From Chthoniobacterales bacterium (lineage in GTDB: Bacteria; Verrucomicrobiota; Verrucomicrobiia; Chthoniobacterales; JACTMZ01), in assembly GCA_018402585.1 (NCBI GenBank), contig JAGYIO010000009.1, forward strand, positions 1-63,639: 63,639 bases of DNA, read 5' to 3'. The translations under genes were made by a program, and so were the position numbers. Of this stretch, positions 51,521-60,877 are shown piece after piece (the stretch's first letter is position 1; every line of letters starts with the position of its first letter). The notes under the pieces are model-generated. The model was not told where the DNA came from. It ran no database searches and was given only the letters and a program-made list of their open reading frames with translations.

Positions 51521-51996
51521 GGGGATCGGGGGGGAAGGAAGTGGCCGAATGGAAAATCCAGCTTACGGGCAAGGCGACGCCTTGTCCACGGCGCCGGACC
51601 ATGATCCGGCGGGGTGGAATGGGTGGCGAAGTCGGCGGCTCACAGCGACCGGACGAACTTCACGACAGCCTCGCGGTCGACGCCCGAAAATGCGTGCTCC
51701 TGCGGTCCAGTCCCAATTCCAGAGAGGAGCGTTGCGCCACTCGGTCGCGGTGGCTCCGCCCACAACTACGGGCAACGCAAAAGGATCGACAGCGCTCGAT
51801 GGCCACTCCTGCCGCGGGGTGATTTTTTGCATTCAAAATGCAAACCAGTCTTCCTGAGCCAGTGGGGAGGAACGGCCTTTCGCAGCGACCGGCACTCGGC
51901 CCAACATGGGAGCGGAGATGCAGGTGGGGGAAGCCTCCGCAATCACAGTTACGTTTAGGTTAGACATGTGGAGGAAAAGGTCCTACTAAGCGTTAT
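51521..51996. other. 476-bp divergent intergenic region of the glucan locus
   Basis: No supported gene. It separates the symporter/GH17 operon from the GH2-like gene and must hold both promoters. A purine-rich TGTGGAGGAAAAGG lies at about 51967-51980, upstream of the GH2-like start. I see no palindrome I would assign to the regulator with confidence. Confidence 0.5.
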
Positions 51997-53301
51997 ATGT
52001 GTAACCTAGGTCGAGTCAAGCGGATATTGGCTTGCTGCCTTATCGGCTTCACTTTTCCTGTGTGCAGCATGGGATCCGGTTCCAAGGTTGAATTAGGGCG
52101 CTCTGACTCACGGGGTTGGGAGTTGCTCCGCAACGGGGAACCTTTCCACATCCTCGGCCTTGGTGGACTGGGCTCCCTGCCTTTGGCCAAAGAATTAGGC
52201 GCAAATTCGGTGCGCTTTTGGGGGATCGAGCAACTCGAGCAAACCAATGCCTCCGGAAAGACCAATCTCGCGCAGATCGAGGAACTCGGTCTGACCTTTT
52301 GTGCGGGTCTCTGGGTCGTGCACGAGCGCCACGGGTTCTCCTACCTTGATCCCGAAATGATCCGCACCCAGCGTGAGAAAGTGCGCGCGGCCGTGCGCCG
52401 TTACAAAGACCATCCAAACCTTCTCCTTTGGGGCTTGGGTAACGAGGCGGAAATTTTTCCCGGTCAACCGGAGGCGGAGCGCGTGTGGAAAGAACTCGAG
52501 GAGCTGGCCAAGATCGTCAAGGAGGAGGACCCGAATCATCCGGTTATGACCGTCATCGCCGGGGCCGACGAGAACAAGGTGCGTGAAATTCTGCAGCACT
52601 ACCCCTCGATCGACATTCTCGGCATCAACGCTTACAGCGGGGCAGCCGGCACGGGGTTGAAACTTGAAGGCTTGGGCTGGAAAAAACCCTACATCATTAC
52701 CGAGTTTGGTCCAGCCGGTCACTGGGAAGTGGCCAAGACAGCGTGGGGTGCCCCGATCGAGCCCACCGCTGACGAGAAAGCGGCGCAATATTTCGCTACG
52801 CTGCAAAGTGCGACGGATGACAAGGAGGGACTCTGCCTCGGCACGTATGCCTTCTATTGGGGCGACAAGCAGGAAACCACCCCCACCTGGTATGGCATGC
52901 TCCTGCCGACCGGAGAAAAACTTCCCGCAGTCGATGCGGTCGTGCGGCAATGGACCGGAGAGTGGCCGGCCAACCGCAGCCCGAAGATCGAAGCGTTGCG
53001 TTTTGAAAATGAGGCGGACCGCGCCAAGGCGGGCACACGCCTCCAAGCCATCGCCACGGTTTCCGACCGCGATGAAGACGACCTGACTTACGAGTGGACG
53101 GTCATGGCGGAGAGCACAGACCTCAAACACGGCGGGGATGCCGAAAGCGTTCCGCCGACCTTCCCGGAAGCGGTCGAATCCGGCCGCGGGACGGACTGCA
53201 CCGTGACCTTCCCTCCGCCCGGCGCCTACCGTCTTTTTCTGGTCGTTCGGGACGGCAAAGGCGGGGCGAGCACGGCCAATCTGCCTTTTCTCTCCGAGTA
53301 A
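51997..53301 (+). CDS. Secreted glycoside hydrolase, GH2-like TIM barrel with C-terminal Ig-like domain
   Basis: A short hydrophobic N-terminus (RILACCLIGFTFPVCS) suggests export. The barrel begins with GWELLRNGEPFHILGLGGLG and SVRFWGIEQL. It has NLLLWGLGNEAEI with the acid/base Glu150, DILGINAYSG and PYIITEFGPAGHW with nucleophile Glu236; this GNE/TEFG pair is the clan GH-A pattern of GH2-type C domains. GH2 proper has N-terminal sandwich domains, which are lacking here, so family membership is loose. Residues ~330-434 form a PKD/Ig-like domain (ATVSDRDEDDLTYEWTVMAES). Confidence 0.8.
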   Translation: MCNLGRVKRILACCLIGFTFPVCSMGSGSKVELGRSDSRGWELLRNGEPFHILGLGGLGSLPLAKELGANSVRFWGIEQLEQTNASGKTNLAQIEELGLTFCAGLWVVHERHGFSYLDPEMIRTQREKVRAAVRRYKDHPNLLLWGLGNEAEIFPGQPEAERVWKELEELAKIVKEEDPNHPVMTVIAGADENKVREILQHYPSIDILGINAYSGAAGTGLKLEGLGWKKPYIITEFGPAGHWEVAKTAWGAPIEPTADEKAAQYFATLQSATDDKEGLCLGTYAFYWGDKQETTPTWYGMLLPTGEKLPAVDAVVRQWTGEWPANRSPKIEALRFENEADRAKAGTRLQAIATVSDRDEDDLTYEWTVMAESTDLKHGGDAESVPPTFPEAVESGRGTDCTVTFPPPGAYRLFLVVRDGKGGASTANLPFLSE

Positions 53302-53355
53302 GCACCGGCACTGCGGAGTTGCCTCCTTCCGACTGCTGAGTTCTATTGCAGTCGC

Positions 53356-54504
53356 ATGCTTTCGTCGTCACAGCAACTCCAGCGGGGCAAGAGCCGCCAC
53401 CAATACCTCTACCGTCAGATTTCCGAGCGCATCCGAGGCAAGATCGAGAACGGGGAGCTGGCCCCCCTCGCCCGCCTGCCGTCCATGGACGAGCTGGCCA
53501 AGCAGCTCAACGTGAACAAAATCACGGTGCGCAAGGCCCTGGGGGAATTGCGGGCCGAGGGGCTCATCTACAGCGTGCCCGCGCAGGGAACTTTCGTGGC
53601 CGACCCGCTCGCCCCGCAGCAAAAGCGCAAGCAGAGCTCGATGGTCAGCGTGGGTCTGGTCGGCCACGTGCTGCGCAGAAAGTCGATGGGACCATACCAC
53701 TTGGAAATCGTCGGCGGAATCCAGACCGAACTGAGCCGCCAGCACGCGGCCTTGGTTATCCTCCCCGCCGGCGATCTGCGCAAAGAAGACGACTATTTCC
53801 GCTTGGTCTCCAAAGCGCACGTCGATGCGGTGATTTATCTCGGCCCGATCGCCCCGCCGATTCTCGGGCACCTCATCCGCCAGGGTCCGCCCGCCGTGGT
53901 GGCCGACGCCCCCGAAGGCAGCGGGAACGCCGATGTGATCTGCTTCGACAATGCGGCCGGGGCCAAAGCGGCAGCCGAGCACCTCTACGAAATGGGCCAC
54001 CGCGAATTCGCCTTGATCACGGGCGACGATCAGATCGCGAGCATGGAGCGCGAAGCCGCCGCGATCGCTTATTGGACCGGGCGCGGAGTGCCCGCCACCT
54101 CCATCCGGCGCATCCCGGGCGATTTCAGCCGCGAATCCGGCATGGAGGCAGGCGAAAAATTGCTCCGCGAACCATCGATGCCGACCGGAATTTTCTGCCT
54201 CAACGACGAAATGGCGGTGGGCCTGCTCGCCGCGCTCCAGAACGGCGGTCGCTGCCGCGTGCCCCAGGATGTTTCTGTCATCGGATTCGATGACATCTTT
54301 TGGGCCGGCGGCTCGGTGCCCGCCCTCACCACGGTGCGTCTCGACAAGTGCCTGCTCGGGCGGCTCGCCGCGCAGCGCGTCTTGGAGCGCCTGCAGGAAC
54401 CTTCGCTGGCGGCCACCTACATCCGGGTCGAACCGCAAATCGTCTTGCGCAACTCGACAGGCCCCGGCCCGGCCAAGATCGGGCCCGACGTGCTTCGCTC
54501 TTGA
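53356..54504 (+). CDS. Transcriptional regulator: GntR-type HTH fused to a LacI-type sugar-binding domain
   Basis: Residues ~18-85 are a GntR winged helix (YRQISERIRGKIENGELAPLARLPSMDELAKQLNVNKITVRKALGELRAEGLIY). Residues ~95-375 are a periplasmic-binding-protein-like effector domain (SVGLVGHVL, DAVIYLGPI, GHREFALITGD, IFCLNDEMAVGLLAALQ, VSVIGFDDIFWAG). The architecture resembles AraR. It probably binds a glucan oligosaccharide or glucose derivative and controls the surrounding locus. Its stop overlaps the TTG start of the GH1 gene. Confidence 0.9.
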   Translation: MLSSSQQLQRGKSRHQYLYRQISERIRGKIENGELAPLARLPSMDELAKQLNVNKITVRKALGELRAEGLIYSVPAQGTFVADPLAPQQKRKQSSMVSVGLVGHVLRRKSMGPYHLEIVGGIQTELSRQHAALVILPAGDLRKEDDYFRLVSKAHVDAVIYLGPIAPPILGHLIRQGPPAVVADAPEGSGNADVICFDNAAGAKAAAEHLYEMGHREFALITGDDQIASMEREAAAIAYWTGRGVPATSIRRIPGDFSRESGMEAGEKLLREPSMPTGIFCLNDEMAVGLLAALQNGGRCRVPQDVSVIGFDDIFWAGGSVPALTTVRLDKCLLGRLAAQRVLERLQEPSLAATYIRVEPQIVLRNSTGPGPAKIGPDVLRS

Positions 54505-55874
54505 GTTCCGCCGCCCAGCATCGCCCCTTCCCTGGGGACTTCGTCTGGGGTGCCGCCACCGCGGCCTACCAGATCGAAGGAGCGGCCCGGGTGAATGGTC
54601 GCGGTCTGTCCGTCTGGGACCGCTTTTGCCAGACGCCCGGCAAGGTCTGGGAAGGCCACGACGGCCGAACCGCTTGCAATCACTACCACCGCCACCGCGA
54701 CGATGTCCGGTTGATGAAGGATCTGGGGTTGCAGGCCTACCGATTCTCCCTTTCCTGGACGCGCCTGCTCCCGCGGGGACGGGGCAAGGTCAATGCCCGC
54801 GGATTGGATTTCTACCAGCGACTGGTCGACAGCTTGCTTGAGGCGGGCATCCGGCCGTTCTGCACTTTGTTCCATTGGGATTACCCCACGGTTCTTTTCG
54901 ACGAGGGTGGATGGGGTCATCGTGACTCGCCGGCATGGTTTGCCGATTATACCGCGCTGGTCGCCCGGCATCTGGGCGACCGGATCGGGGATTGGATGAC
55001 CTTCAACGAACCCCAGTGCTTCATCGGGCTGGGTCACGGCACCGGCCTCCACGCCCCGGGACTGCGCTTGCCCATGCGCGCGCAGCTCAAAATGGTGCGC
55101 CACGTGCAACTGGCGCACGGCTTGTCCGTCTCGGCCCTGCGGGCCGGATGCCCGAACCCGGTTCGCATCGGTTGGGCGCCGGTCGGCGTGGTGCATTACC
55201 CGGCCACGGCCAAACCGGCCGACGTGCAGGCGGCACGGCGGGCGACCAATGCCTGCGGGCGCGATCACCTTTTCAACAACACGCACTGGAGCGATCCGGT
55301 CATTCTCGGACGCGTGGCGCCGGAAGCGCGCCGGGCCTACGGCCAGCTGCTCCCGAAATATTCCGAGGCCGACCTGCGCATCATGGCCCAGCCCTTGGAA
55401 TTCTACGGTCTGAACATCTACCAGGGAACGCCGGTCAAAGCCGGCCGCGACGGCCGGGCCAAGGTGGTGCCCTTCGCACCGGGGAACCCGCGGACCGCCT
55501 TCGGTTGGAATATCACCCCGCCCGCCTTGCGTTGGGGCCCACGCTTCATCCACGAACGTTACGGCTTGCCCGTCTTCATCACCGAAAACGGCTTGAGCAA
55601 CACCGACTGGGTGGCCCAGGACGGCAAGGTGCACGATCCCCAGCGGATCGATTTCACTTCGCGTTACCTGTGCGAGTTGCGCCGCGCGGTGGCCGATGGC
55701 GTGCCGGTCAAGGGCTACTTCCACTGGTCGCTACTCGACAACTTCGAATGGGCCGAAGGCTACAAACAGCGCTTCGGCTTGGTTCATGTCGATTACGAGA
55801 CGCAGCGCAGAACACCAAAGGACTCCTACCACTGGTACCGCGAGGTCATTCGCCGCCGCGGAGCGGTGCTCTAG
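54501..55874 (+). CDS. GH1 family beta-glucosidase
   Basis: The start is TTG at 54501, overlapping the regulator stop in TTGA; the longer frame upstream is the shadow of the regulator. The product (457 residues) is complete: FPGDFVWGAATAAYQIEGA at the start, the acid/base Glu170 in WMTFNEPQ, and the nucleophile Glu362 in FITENGLS, with YHRHRDDVRLMKDLGLQAYRFSLSW. There is no signal peptide, so it acts in the cytoplasm on imported beta-glucosides. It would release glucose for glk. Confidence 0.95.
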   Translation: MSSAAQHRPFPGDFVWGAATAAYQIEGAARVNGRGLSVWDRFCQTPGKVWEGHDGRTACNHYHRHRDDVRLMKDLGLQAYRFSLSWTRLLPRGRGKVNARGLDFYQRLVDSLLEAGIRPFCTLFHWDYPTVLFDEGGWGHRDSPAWFADYTALVARHLGDRIGDWMTFNEPQCFIGLGHGTGLHAPGLRLPMRAQLKMVRHVQLAHGLSVSALRAGCPNPVRIGWAPVGVVHYPATAKPADVQAARRATNACGRDHLFNNTHWSDPVILGRVAPEARRAYGQLLPKYSEADLRIMAQPLEFYGLNIYQGTPVKAGRDGRAKVVPFAPGNPRTAFGWNITPPALRWGPRFIHERYGLPVFITENGLSNTDWVAQDGKVHDPQRIDFTSRYLCELRRAVADGVPVKGYFHWSLLDNFEWAEGYKQRFGLVHVDYETQRRTPKDSYHWYREVIRRRGAVL

Positions 55875-56189
55875 CACCGGACGCTAAAAGCTTAAGATTT
55901 TTGATCGTAGGGTGGGTCGCGACTTCTGGACTGAAATATCGCGCCGGGACGGCACGATCCACCTTGCAATACGTCCAGAACCGTTTCGTGACCACCAACC
56001 ACCGAAAGATTTCGGACCTTAGGACCTTGGGGAAGTCACCGGAGCAAAAAGTCCATGCGCCATCGGACACCGGCAGCACAAGCCGCCACCACGGTGCACT
56101 GAGGTCGGCCTCGAGAGCACTTGAGGAGAAAACAAAACCCGGTTCCGCTTGGCGCGGCACCGGGTTTGCTGAAACAAACTTGTTGGACC
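55875..56189. other. 315-bp gap; ends in a terminator
   Basis: No gene is supported. The right end carries the terminator of the convergent PEP-CTERM gene (56135-56167). The left end may hold the end of the GH1 transcript, but no T-tailed hairpin is visible there. Confidence 0.5.
56135..56167 (-). terminator. Rho-independent terminator of the PEP-CTERM gene
   Basis: On the minus strand AAACCCGGT pairs with ACCGGGTTT, with an inner GCCGC/GCGG pairing, followed by TGTTTTC. It lies 22 bases beyond the stop codon. Confidence 0.7.
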
Positions 56190-56837
56190 TTAGCGGCGGC
56201 GACGACGCATGAGGTGCGCACCCAACCCAGCGCCACCGAGAGCCAGAAGGGCGTAGGTGGATGGTTCTGGAACAGTTGTCTGTACGGTAAGGTTATCAAC
56301 TTGAAATTGACCCGCATTAAAGTCCGGTATGAAAAAGTTTGCTTGAATCTGCCCCAGTTGGTCGGCGTTAACGCCCGCGATGTTGAGGTCAAGCGTGAAC
56401 GGTGTCCAGTCGGGCGTGGATGAGCTGACTTCAATAAAATTGTACGCGAAGAAACCAACGGTGTTTTGGAACTGTATTTGCGCAGTTTGGTTCCAAGGCT
56501 CACCGTCAGAGGCGGCAGTGGTCCGGTATTCACCAGTCATGCGGAGCAATGTTTCACCGGCGCTGATGCGCTCAGACAAAGCGCCAAAGGCTCCACTGTT
56601 TGCCCCATTGAATTGCTCTCCGCCGTAAATGTTGAGTGCTTTCCCGCCGCTGCCGTCGTCTCGGATAAGACCAAACTGAGTCGGAAGCCCATAAGCGGTC
56701 AAAGAATTGGACCCGCCGGGAAGCACTGTGGCGTTATCAGCAAAAGAGTCGAAGTCAGAGAAGTAATAGGTTGTCTGCGCCTTGGCCGCACCGATAGCGG
56801 CGCAAACAAAGATTAAGGAGAGGAGGAGTTTTTTCAT
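56190..56837 (-). CDS. PEP-CTERM sorting-domain protein
   Basis: Signal peptide MKKLLLSLIFVCAAIGAAKAQ; then ~165 residues of beta sandwich (TTYYFSDFDSF..., ending VDNLTVQTT). The C-terminal sorting signal is complete: VPEPSTYALLALGGAGLGAHLMRRRRR, with the PEP motif, a hydrophobic helix and a basic end. Such proteins are cleaved and anchored or released by an exosortase, usually in organisms making exopolysaccharide. No exosortase gene is in the window. It sits, on the opposite strand, between GH1 and the GH94-like gene. Confidence 0.93.
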   Translation of the reverse strand: MKKLLLSLIFVCAAIGAAKAQTTYYFSDFDSFADNATVLPGGSNSLTAYGLPTQFGLIRDDGSGGKALNIYGGEQFNGANSGAFGALSERISAGETLLRMTGEYRTTAASDGEPWNQTAQIQFQNTVGFFAYNFIEVSSSTPDWTPFTLDLNIAGVNADQLGQIQANFFIPDFNAGQFQVDNLTVQTTVPEPSTYALLALGGAGLGAHLMRRRRR

Positions 56838-57183
56838 TGGTTCTAGGGGTATTTTGTTTTGGTTATTGGTCAGTCTTAATAGTCATCGACTAACTAGACT
56901 AGGGCCATACTACTAACTCTTCTGCGCGTTGTCAAAAAAAAATCGGAGAGAACACTTTCCCCGCAAATGCGGGGACCAGGGGACGCTCCTGGTTTTTGCC
57001 GCTGCGCCGAGTTTTTTTTACTTGGCCGCAGGGATCCCACCCAACAAGCAGTCTCCAATTTCGGGTCAATCAAAGGCGGGAACCTGATTTTTGCGACTCT
57101 TGAGGGGAAAAGCGTCCTGCCAGCCCCGTTATTCCCCTTCAGCAATTGCCATCCTAGTTGAGTCCTGTAAGGTCACGGGGTCT
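56838..57183. other. Divergent region with hairpins before the GH94-like gene
   Basis: 346 bases carry the promoters of the PEP-CTERM gene (left) and the GH94-like gene (right). Hairpin 1 is CCCCGC-AAAT-GCGGGG (56959-56974). Hairpin 2 is the terminator at 56975-56997. A weaker third pairs CTGCGCC-GAGT with ACTTGGCCGCAG (about 57000-57030). No gene is seen. Confidence 0.5.
56975..56997 (+). terminator. Terminator-like hairpin upstream of the GH94-like gene
   Basis: ACCAGG (56975-56980), 7-base loop, CCTGGT (56988-56993), then TTTT. It points toward the GH94-like gene with no plus-strand gene nearby to end, so it may be an attenuator or the end of a short RNA. Confidence 0.5.
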
Positions 57184-60100
57184 GTGAATCTACTTTCCGT
57201 GGCGTCAAGAAAAACCTCCCCCCGCAAGAACCACTTCTCTCCGGAGGGCGAATTTGTCACGCTCAACGATGGTGAGCCGTTTTACCGCATTAGCGACTAC
57301 GACCGTTTGCCGCCCTTCTTCTTCTCGGTTGTCAGCGCCGAGGATCACTGGATGTTTCACTCCAGTCATGGCGGCCTGACCGCAGGGCGCCGGGACGCCG
57401 ACGGCGCGATCTTCCCGTACTACACCGATGACAAATTGCGCGACTGTGCGGAATCGACCGGCGGAAAGACCATCGTGCGCGTCCGGCGCGGCAGGCAGGA
57501 GGACACCTGGGAGCCCTTCTCCATCCGGGGCGAAGGCCGTTTCCGGGTCCGCCGCAGCCTGCTGAAAAGTGTCTGGGGCAACGAGGTTTGGTTTGATGAA
57601 GAAAACGAGGACCTCGGACTGGTCTTCCGCACGGGCTGGTCGAACAGCCGCCGGTTCGGCTGGATCCGGCGAAGTTCGCTGACCAATACCGGCCGCCAGC
57701 GCATGTCAGTAGACTTCCTCGATGGCATCCAGAACATCATGCCGTCCGGCATCGGCAGCGATTTCCAAATGCGTTACAGCACGCTGCTCGACGCCTACAA
57801 GCGCAGCGAAAGACTTCCCGGCAGCCGACTCGCTTTGTTCCGCCTGAGCGCGGTGCCGGCCGACCGCCCCGAACCCGCGGAGTCGCTCGAGGCCACCACG
57901 GTCTGGTCGGTTAGTCCGGTCAAGGCGGACGCCATTCTGCTCTCCGCCACGCAACTCGAGGCCCTGCGCCGCGGGGAAACCCTGCGGCCCGAGAACGACG
58001 TCTGCGGTCGCCGCGGGGCTTATTTTCTCTGCGGGCGGAGGAACCTTGCGCCGGGGCAGGCGGCCGAATGGATGTTCGGCGCCGACGTGTCACAAAGCGC
58101 CGCGGATGTCGTCCGGCTCGGGACCGCCCTGGAAAAACCGTCCGCCTTCCGGCGCGAGGTGCTGGCCGACATCCGGGAGGGCACCGAAGAACTCAAGCGG
58201 ATCGTCGGCAGCTCCGACGGGTTGCAAGTCTCCGCGCTGCCCATGGGATCGGCGCGGCACTACACCAACACGCTCTGCAATGTGATGCGCGGGGGCGTTT
58301 TCGCCCACGGGGAGAAAATCGACCGCGGCGATCTCGACCAGCATGTGCGTTCGACCGCGCCCGCCGTGGTCCCGCGCTGGAAACGCCTGGCCCGCCGCTT
58401 GCCCGCACAATTCACCTACTCGGAACTCATCGAGGCGGCCCGCGAGGCAGCCGAGCCGAGTCTCGAGCGGATCTGCCGTGAATACCTGCCCCTGACCTTC
58501 AGCCGGCGCCACGGCGACCCGAGCCGGCCGTGGAACCGCTTCACCATCCCCGCCCGGGACGCGGCGGGCCGGCGGGTGCTCGATTACCAGGGCAACTGGC
58601 GGGACATTTTCCAGAACTGGGAGGCTTTGGCCCAGTCCTTCCCCGGTTTCACCACCGGCATGATCGCGCGGTTCCTCAACGCTTCGACCGCGGACGGCTA
58701 CAACCCCTACCGGGTCACGCGTGGGGGCATCGATTGGGAAGTGCCGGAACCGCATGACCCGTGGGCCTGCATCGGATATTGGGGCGACCACCAGATCATC
58801 TACCTGCTCAAGTTGCTCGAGCACGCCGAGAAGCACGATGCCGGCGGCCTGGCCGGTCTGCTTGAGCGCGACATCTTCGCCTACGCCAACGTCCCCTACC
58901 GCATCCGTGGCCACCGCAGCCTGGTGGCCGATCCGAAAGACACCGTGGTCTTCGACCATCACTTGGAGAAAATGATCAAGACCCGGGTCAAGAAGCACGG
59001 TGCCGAGGGCAAGCTCCTCCTCGATGGGCACGAGCGGGTCATCCGTGCGAATCTCGCGGAGAAACTTCTTGTCCCGCTTCTGGCCAAGTTGACCAACTTC
59101 GTGCCCGGCGCGGGCATCTGGCTCAACACCCAGCGGCCCGAATGGAATGATGCGAACAACGCGCTGGTCGGACCCGGGGCCTCCGTGGTCACGCTGGCCT
59201 ACATCCGCCGCTACCTTGCCTTCCTGCAAACGTTCTTCGCCGCGTCGCCCGGCGGGACGGTGTCCGTGTCCGGCGACATTGCCACCTTGCTCCGCGCCAT
59301 CGCCTCGGTCCTGCAGAAGAACGGCAAAGTTTTGCGCGGCAAAGTCACGGACCGCGAACGGAGGCGCGTGGTCGACTTGCTGGGCAAAAGCGGGGAGAGC
59401 TATCGCACGAAAGTTTACGCCCGCGGACCCTCCGGGCAGAAGACGACCCTGCCGGTCGCCGAGTTGCTCCGCTTTGTCGACGCCGCGCTGACTTGGACCG
59501 ACCACACCTTGCGGCTCAACCGCCGACCAGACGGGCTTTACCACTCCTACAATCTCATCGCCTTCGAGGGAGCGGACCGCATCGCGGTGCGTCACCTCTA
59601 CGAAATGCTCGAAGGCCAGGTGGCCATCCTCAGCTCGGGTCTGCTCTCCCCGCGGGAATCTCTCGACCTGCTGCGCGCGCTACGCCGCAGCTCCATGTAC
59701 CGCCGCGACCAGCACAGCTACCTGCTTTATCCGGAGCGGCAACTGCCGCGGTTCCACCAGCGAAACAACATCGCCCCGCGCGACGTGCGGGCCAGCCGCT
59801 TGCTGCGCCAACTCATCGCGGACGGCAACCGCTTGCTTGTGGAAAGAAACCCGCGCGGCGGCGTCCATTTCCGCCCCGGGATCGGCAACCAACGCCAACT
59901 CGGCGAAGTCCTCGACCAGCTGGCCGCCGATCCCTCCCTGCGCACCTTGGTCGCCGCGGAACGGGCCCGCCTGCAGCGCGTCTACGAGAATTTGTTCGAC
60001 CACCATTCGTTCACCGGGCGGTCCGGCACTTTCTACGGCTACGAGGGCCTCGGCTGCATCTACTGGCACATGGTCTCCAAACTTTTGCTCGCGGTGCAGG

Positions 60101-60672
60101 AGAATTTTTTCCGGGCCGAAAGGGAAAAATCGCCGGCGGCGGTGCGCCGCGGGCTGGCCGCCGCCTACTATGACATTCGCAGCGGGCTCGGCGACTCGAA
60201 GACGCCGGAGAAATACGGAGCTTTCCCCATGGATCCCTACTCGCACACCCCGGCCCAGGCCGGGGCCAAGCAACCGGGACTGACCGGCCAGGTCAAGGAG
60301 GACATCCTTTGCCGCTTGGGCGAACTCGGCGTGTTCGTCGAGCAGGGCACCATTCGGCTCCGGCCCACCCTCCTCTGTGCGGCCGAATTCGGCGAAGCGG
60401 CCGGCCAGTTCTTCTACCACGGGGCGGACGGCCGGGGGAAAACGCTCGCTCTGCCGCCCCGCAGCCTCGCCTTCACGGTGTGCCAGACCCCGTTTGTCTA
60501 CCGGTTGTCGGACCAGGATGGACTCACCATCTTCCGGGCAGACGGGGCGGCCGCCCATTCCACCGATCTGGCTTTGGATGCGGGGAGTTCCCGCGACGTG
60601 CTCCAGCGCACCGGAAAGGTCGACCAGGTGATTGTCGATTTGGACGCCCGCCGCTTGCTCCGGAACCGCTAA
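57184..60672 (+). CDS. Very large GH94-like (cellobiose-phosphorylase-related) protein
   Basis: The GTG at 57184 is a tentative start; other GTG/TTG codons are possible (TTG at 57091, GTG at 57199). The product is about 1,160 residues with no signal peptide. The N-terminal ~300 residues are beta-rich (EPFYRISDYDRLPPFFFSVVSAEDHWMF, HGGLTAGRRDADGAIFPYYTDD), as in the GH94 N-terminal super-sandwich. An (alpha/alpha) barrel-like region has YNPYRVTRGGIDWEVPEPHD near residue 505 and WLNTQRPEWNDANNALVG near 645; the WND resembles the catalytic Asp segment of glycoside phosphorylases. It probably acts on imported oligosaccharides, but phosphorolysis is inference. Confidence 0.78.
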   Translation: MNLLSVASRKTSPRKNHFSPEGEFVTLNDGEPFYRISDYDRLPPFFFSVVSAEDHWMFHSSHGGLTAGRRDADGAIFPYYTDDKLRDCAESTGGKTIVRVRRGRQEDTWEPFSIRGEGRFRVRRSLLKSVWGNEVWFDEENEDLGLVFRTGWSNSRRFGWIRRSSLTNTGRQRMSVDFLDGIQNIMPSGIGSDFQMRYSTLLDAYKRSERLPGSRLALFRLSAVPADRPEPAESLEATTVWSVSPVKADAILLSATQLEALRRGETLRPENDVCGRRGAYFLCGRRNLAPGQAAEWMFGADVSQSAADVVRLGTALEKPSAFRREVLADIREGTEELKRIVGSSDGLQVSALPMGSARHYTNTLCNVMRGGVFAHGEKIDRGDLDQHVRSTAPAVVPRWKRLARRLPAQFTYSELIEAAREAAEPSLERICREYLPLTFSRRHGDPSRPWNRFTIPARDAAGRRVLDYQGNWRDIFQNWEALAQSFPGFTTGMIARFLNASTADGYNPYRVTRGGIDWEVPEPHDPWACIGYWGDHQIIYLLKLLEHAEKHDAGGLAGLLERDIFAYANVPYRIRGHRSLVADPKDTVVFDHHLEKMIKTRVKKHGAEGKLLLDGHERVIRANLAEKLLVPLLAKLTNFVPGAGIWLNTQRPEWNDANNALVGPGASVVTLAYIRRYLAFLQTFFAASPGGTVSVSGDIATLLRAIASVLQKNGKVLRGKVTDRERRRVVDLLGKSGESYRTKVYARGPSGQKTTLPVAELLRFVDAALTWTDHTLRLNRRPDGLYHSYNLIAFEGADRIAVRHLYEMLEGQVAILSSGLLSPRESLDLLRALRRSSMYRRDQHSYLLYPERQLPRFHQRNNIAPRDVRASRLLRQLIADGNRLLVERNPRGGVHFRPGIGNQRQLGEVLDQLAADPSLRTLVAAERARLQRVYENLFDHHSFTGRSGTFYGYEGLGCIYWHMVSKLLLAVQENFFRAEREKSPAAVRRGLAAAYYDIRSGLGDSKTPEKYGAFPMDPYSHTPAQAGAKQPGLTGQVKEDILCRLGELGVFVEQGTIRLRPTLLCAAEFGEAAGQFFYHGADGRGKTLALPPRSLAFTVCQTPFVYRLSDQDGLTIFRADGAAAHSTDLALDAGSSRDVLQRTGKVDQVIVDLDARRLLRNR

Positions 60673-60841
60673 CGGCCGGGTGGTTTGGCGCGCCAGGGGC
60701 GCCCTCCGACAGAGGCAAAGACCTTCTTTTGAACGACCTGCACCGCAACTAGGTCGAACGTTTAAATCAAACCCAACCATGACCCCTTATCCACCCGCCC
60801 CCTCCCGAACAGAAAATCCGAAAAATCGACTGGCAACCCGT

Positions 60842-60869
60842 TTGACAACCAGTCGAGCATGCATATGGT
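60842..60869 (+). promoter_or_regulatory. Possible promoter and inverted repeat before the 60878 gene
   Basis: TTGACA (60842-60847) and TATGGT (60864-60869) are 16 bases apart. CGACTGG (60827-60833) and CCAGTCG (60849-60855) form an inverted repeat flanking the -35 box. The start codon follows 8 bases after the -10 box, so the transcript would be nearly leaderless. Confidence 0.4.
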
Positions 60870-60877
60870 ATACAGCT

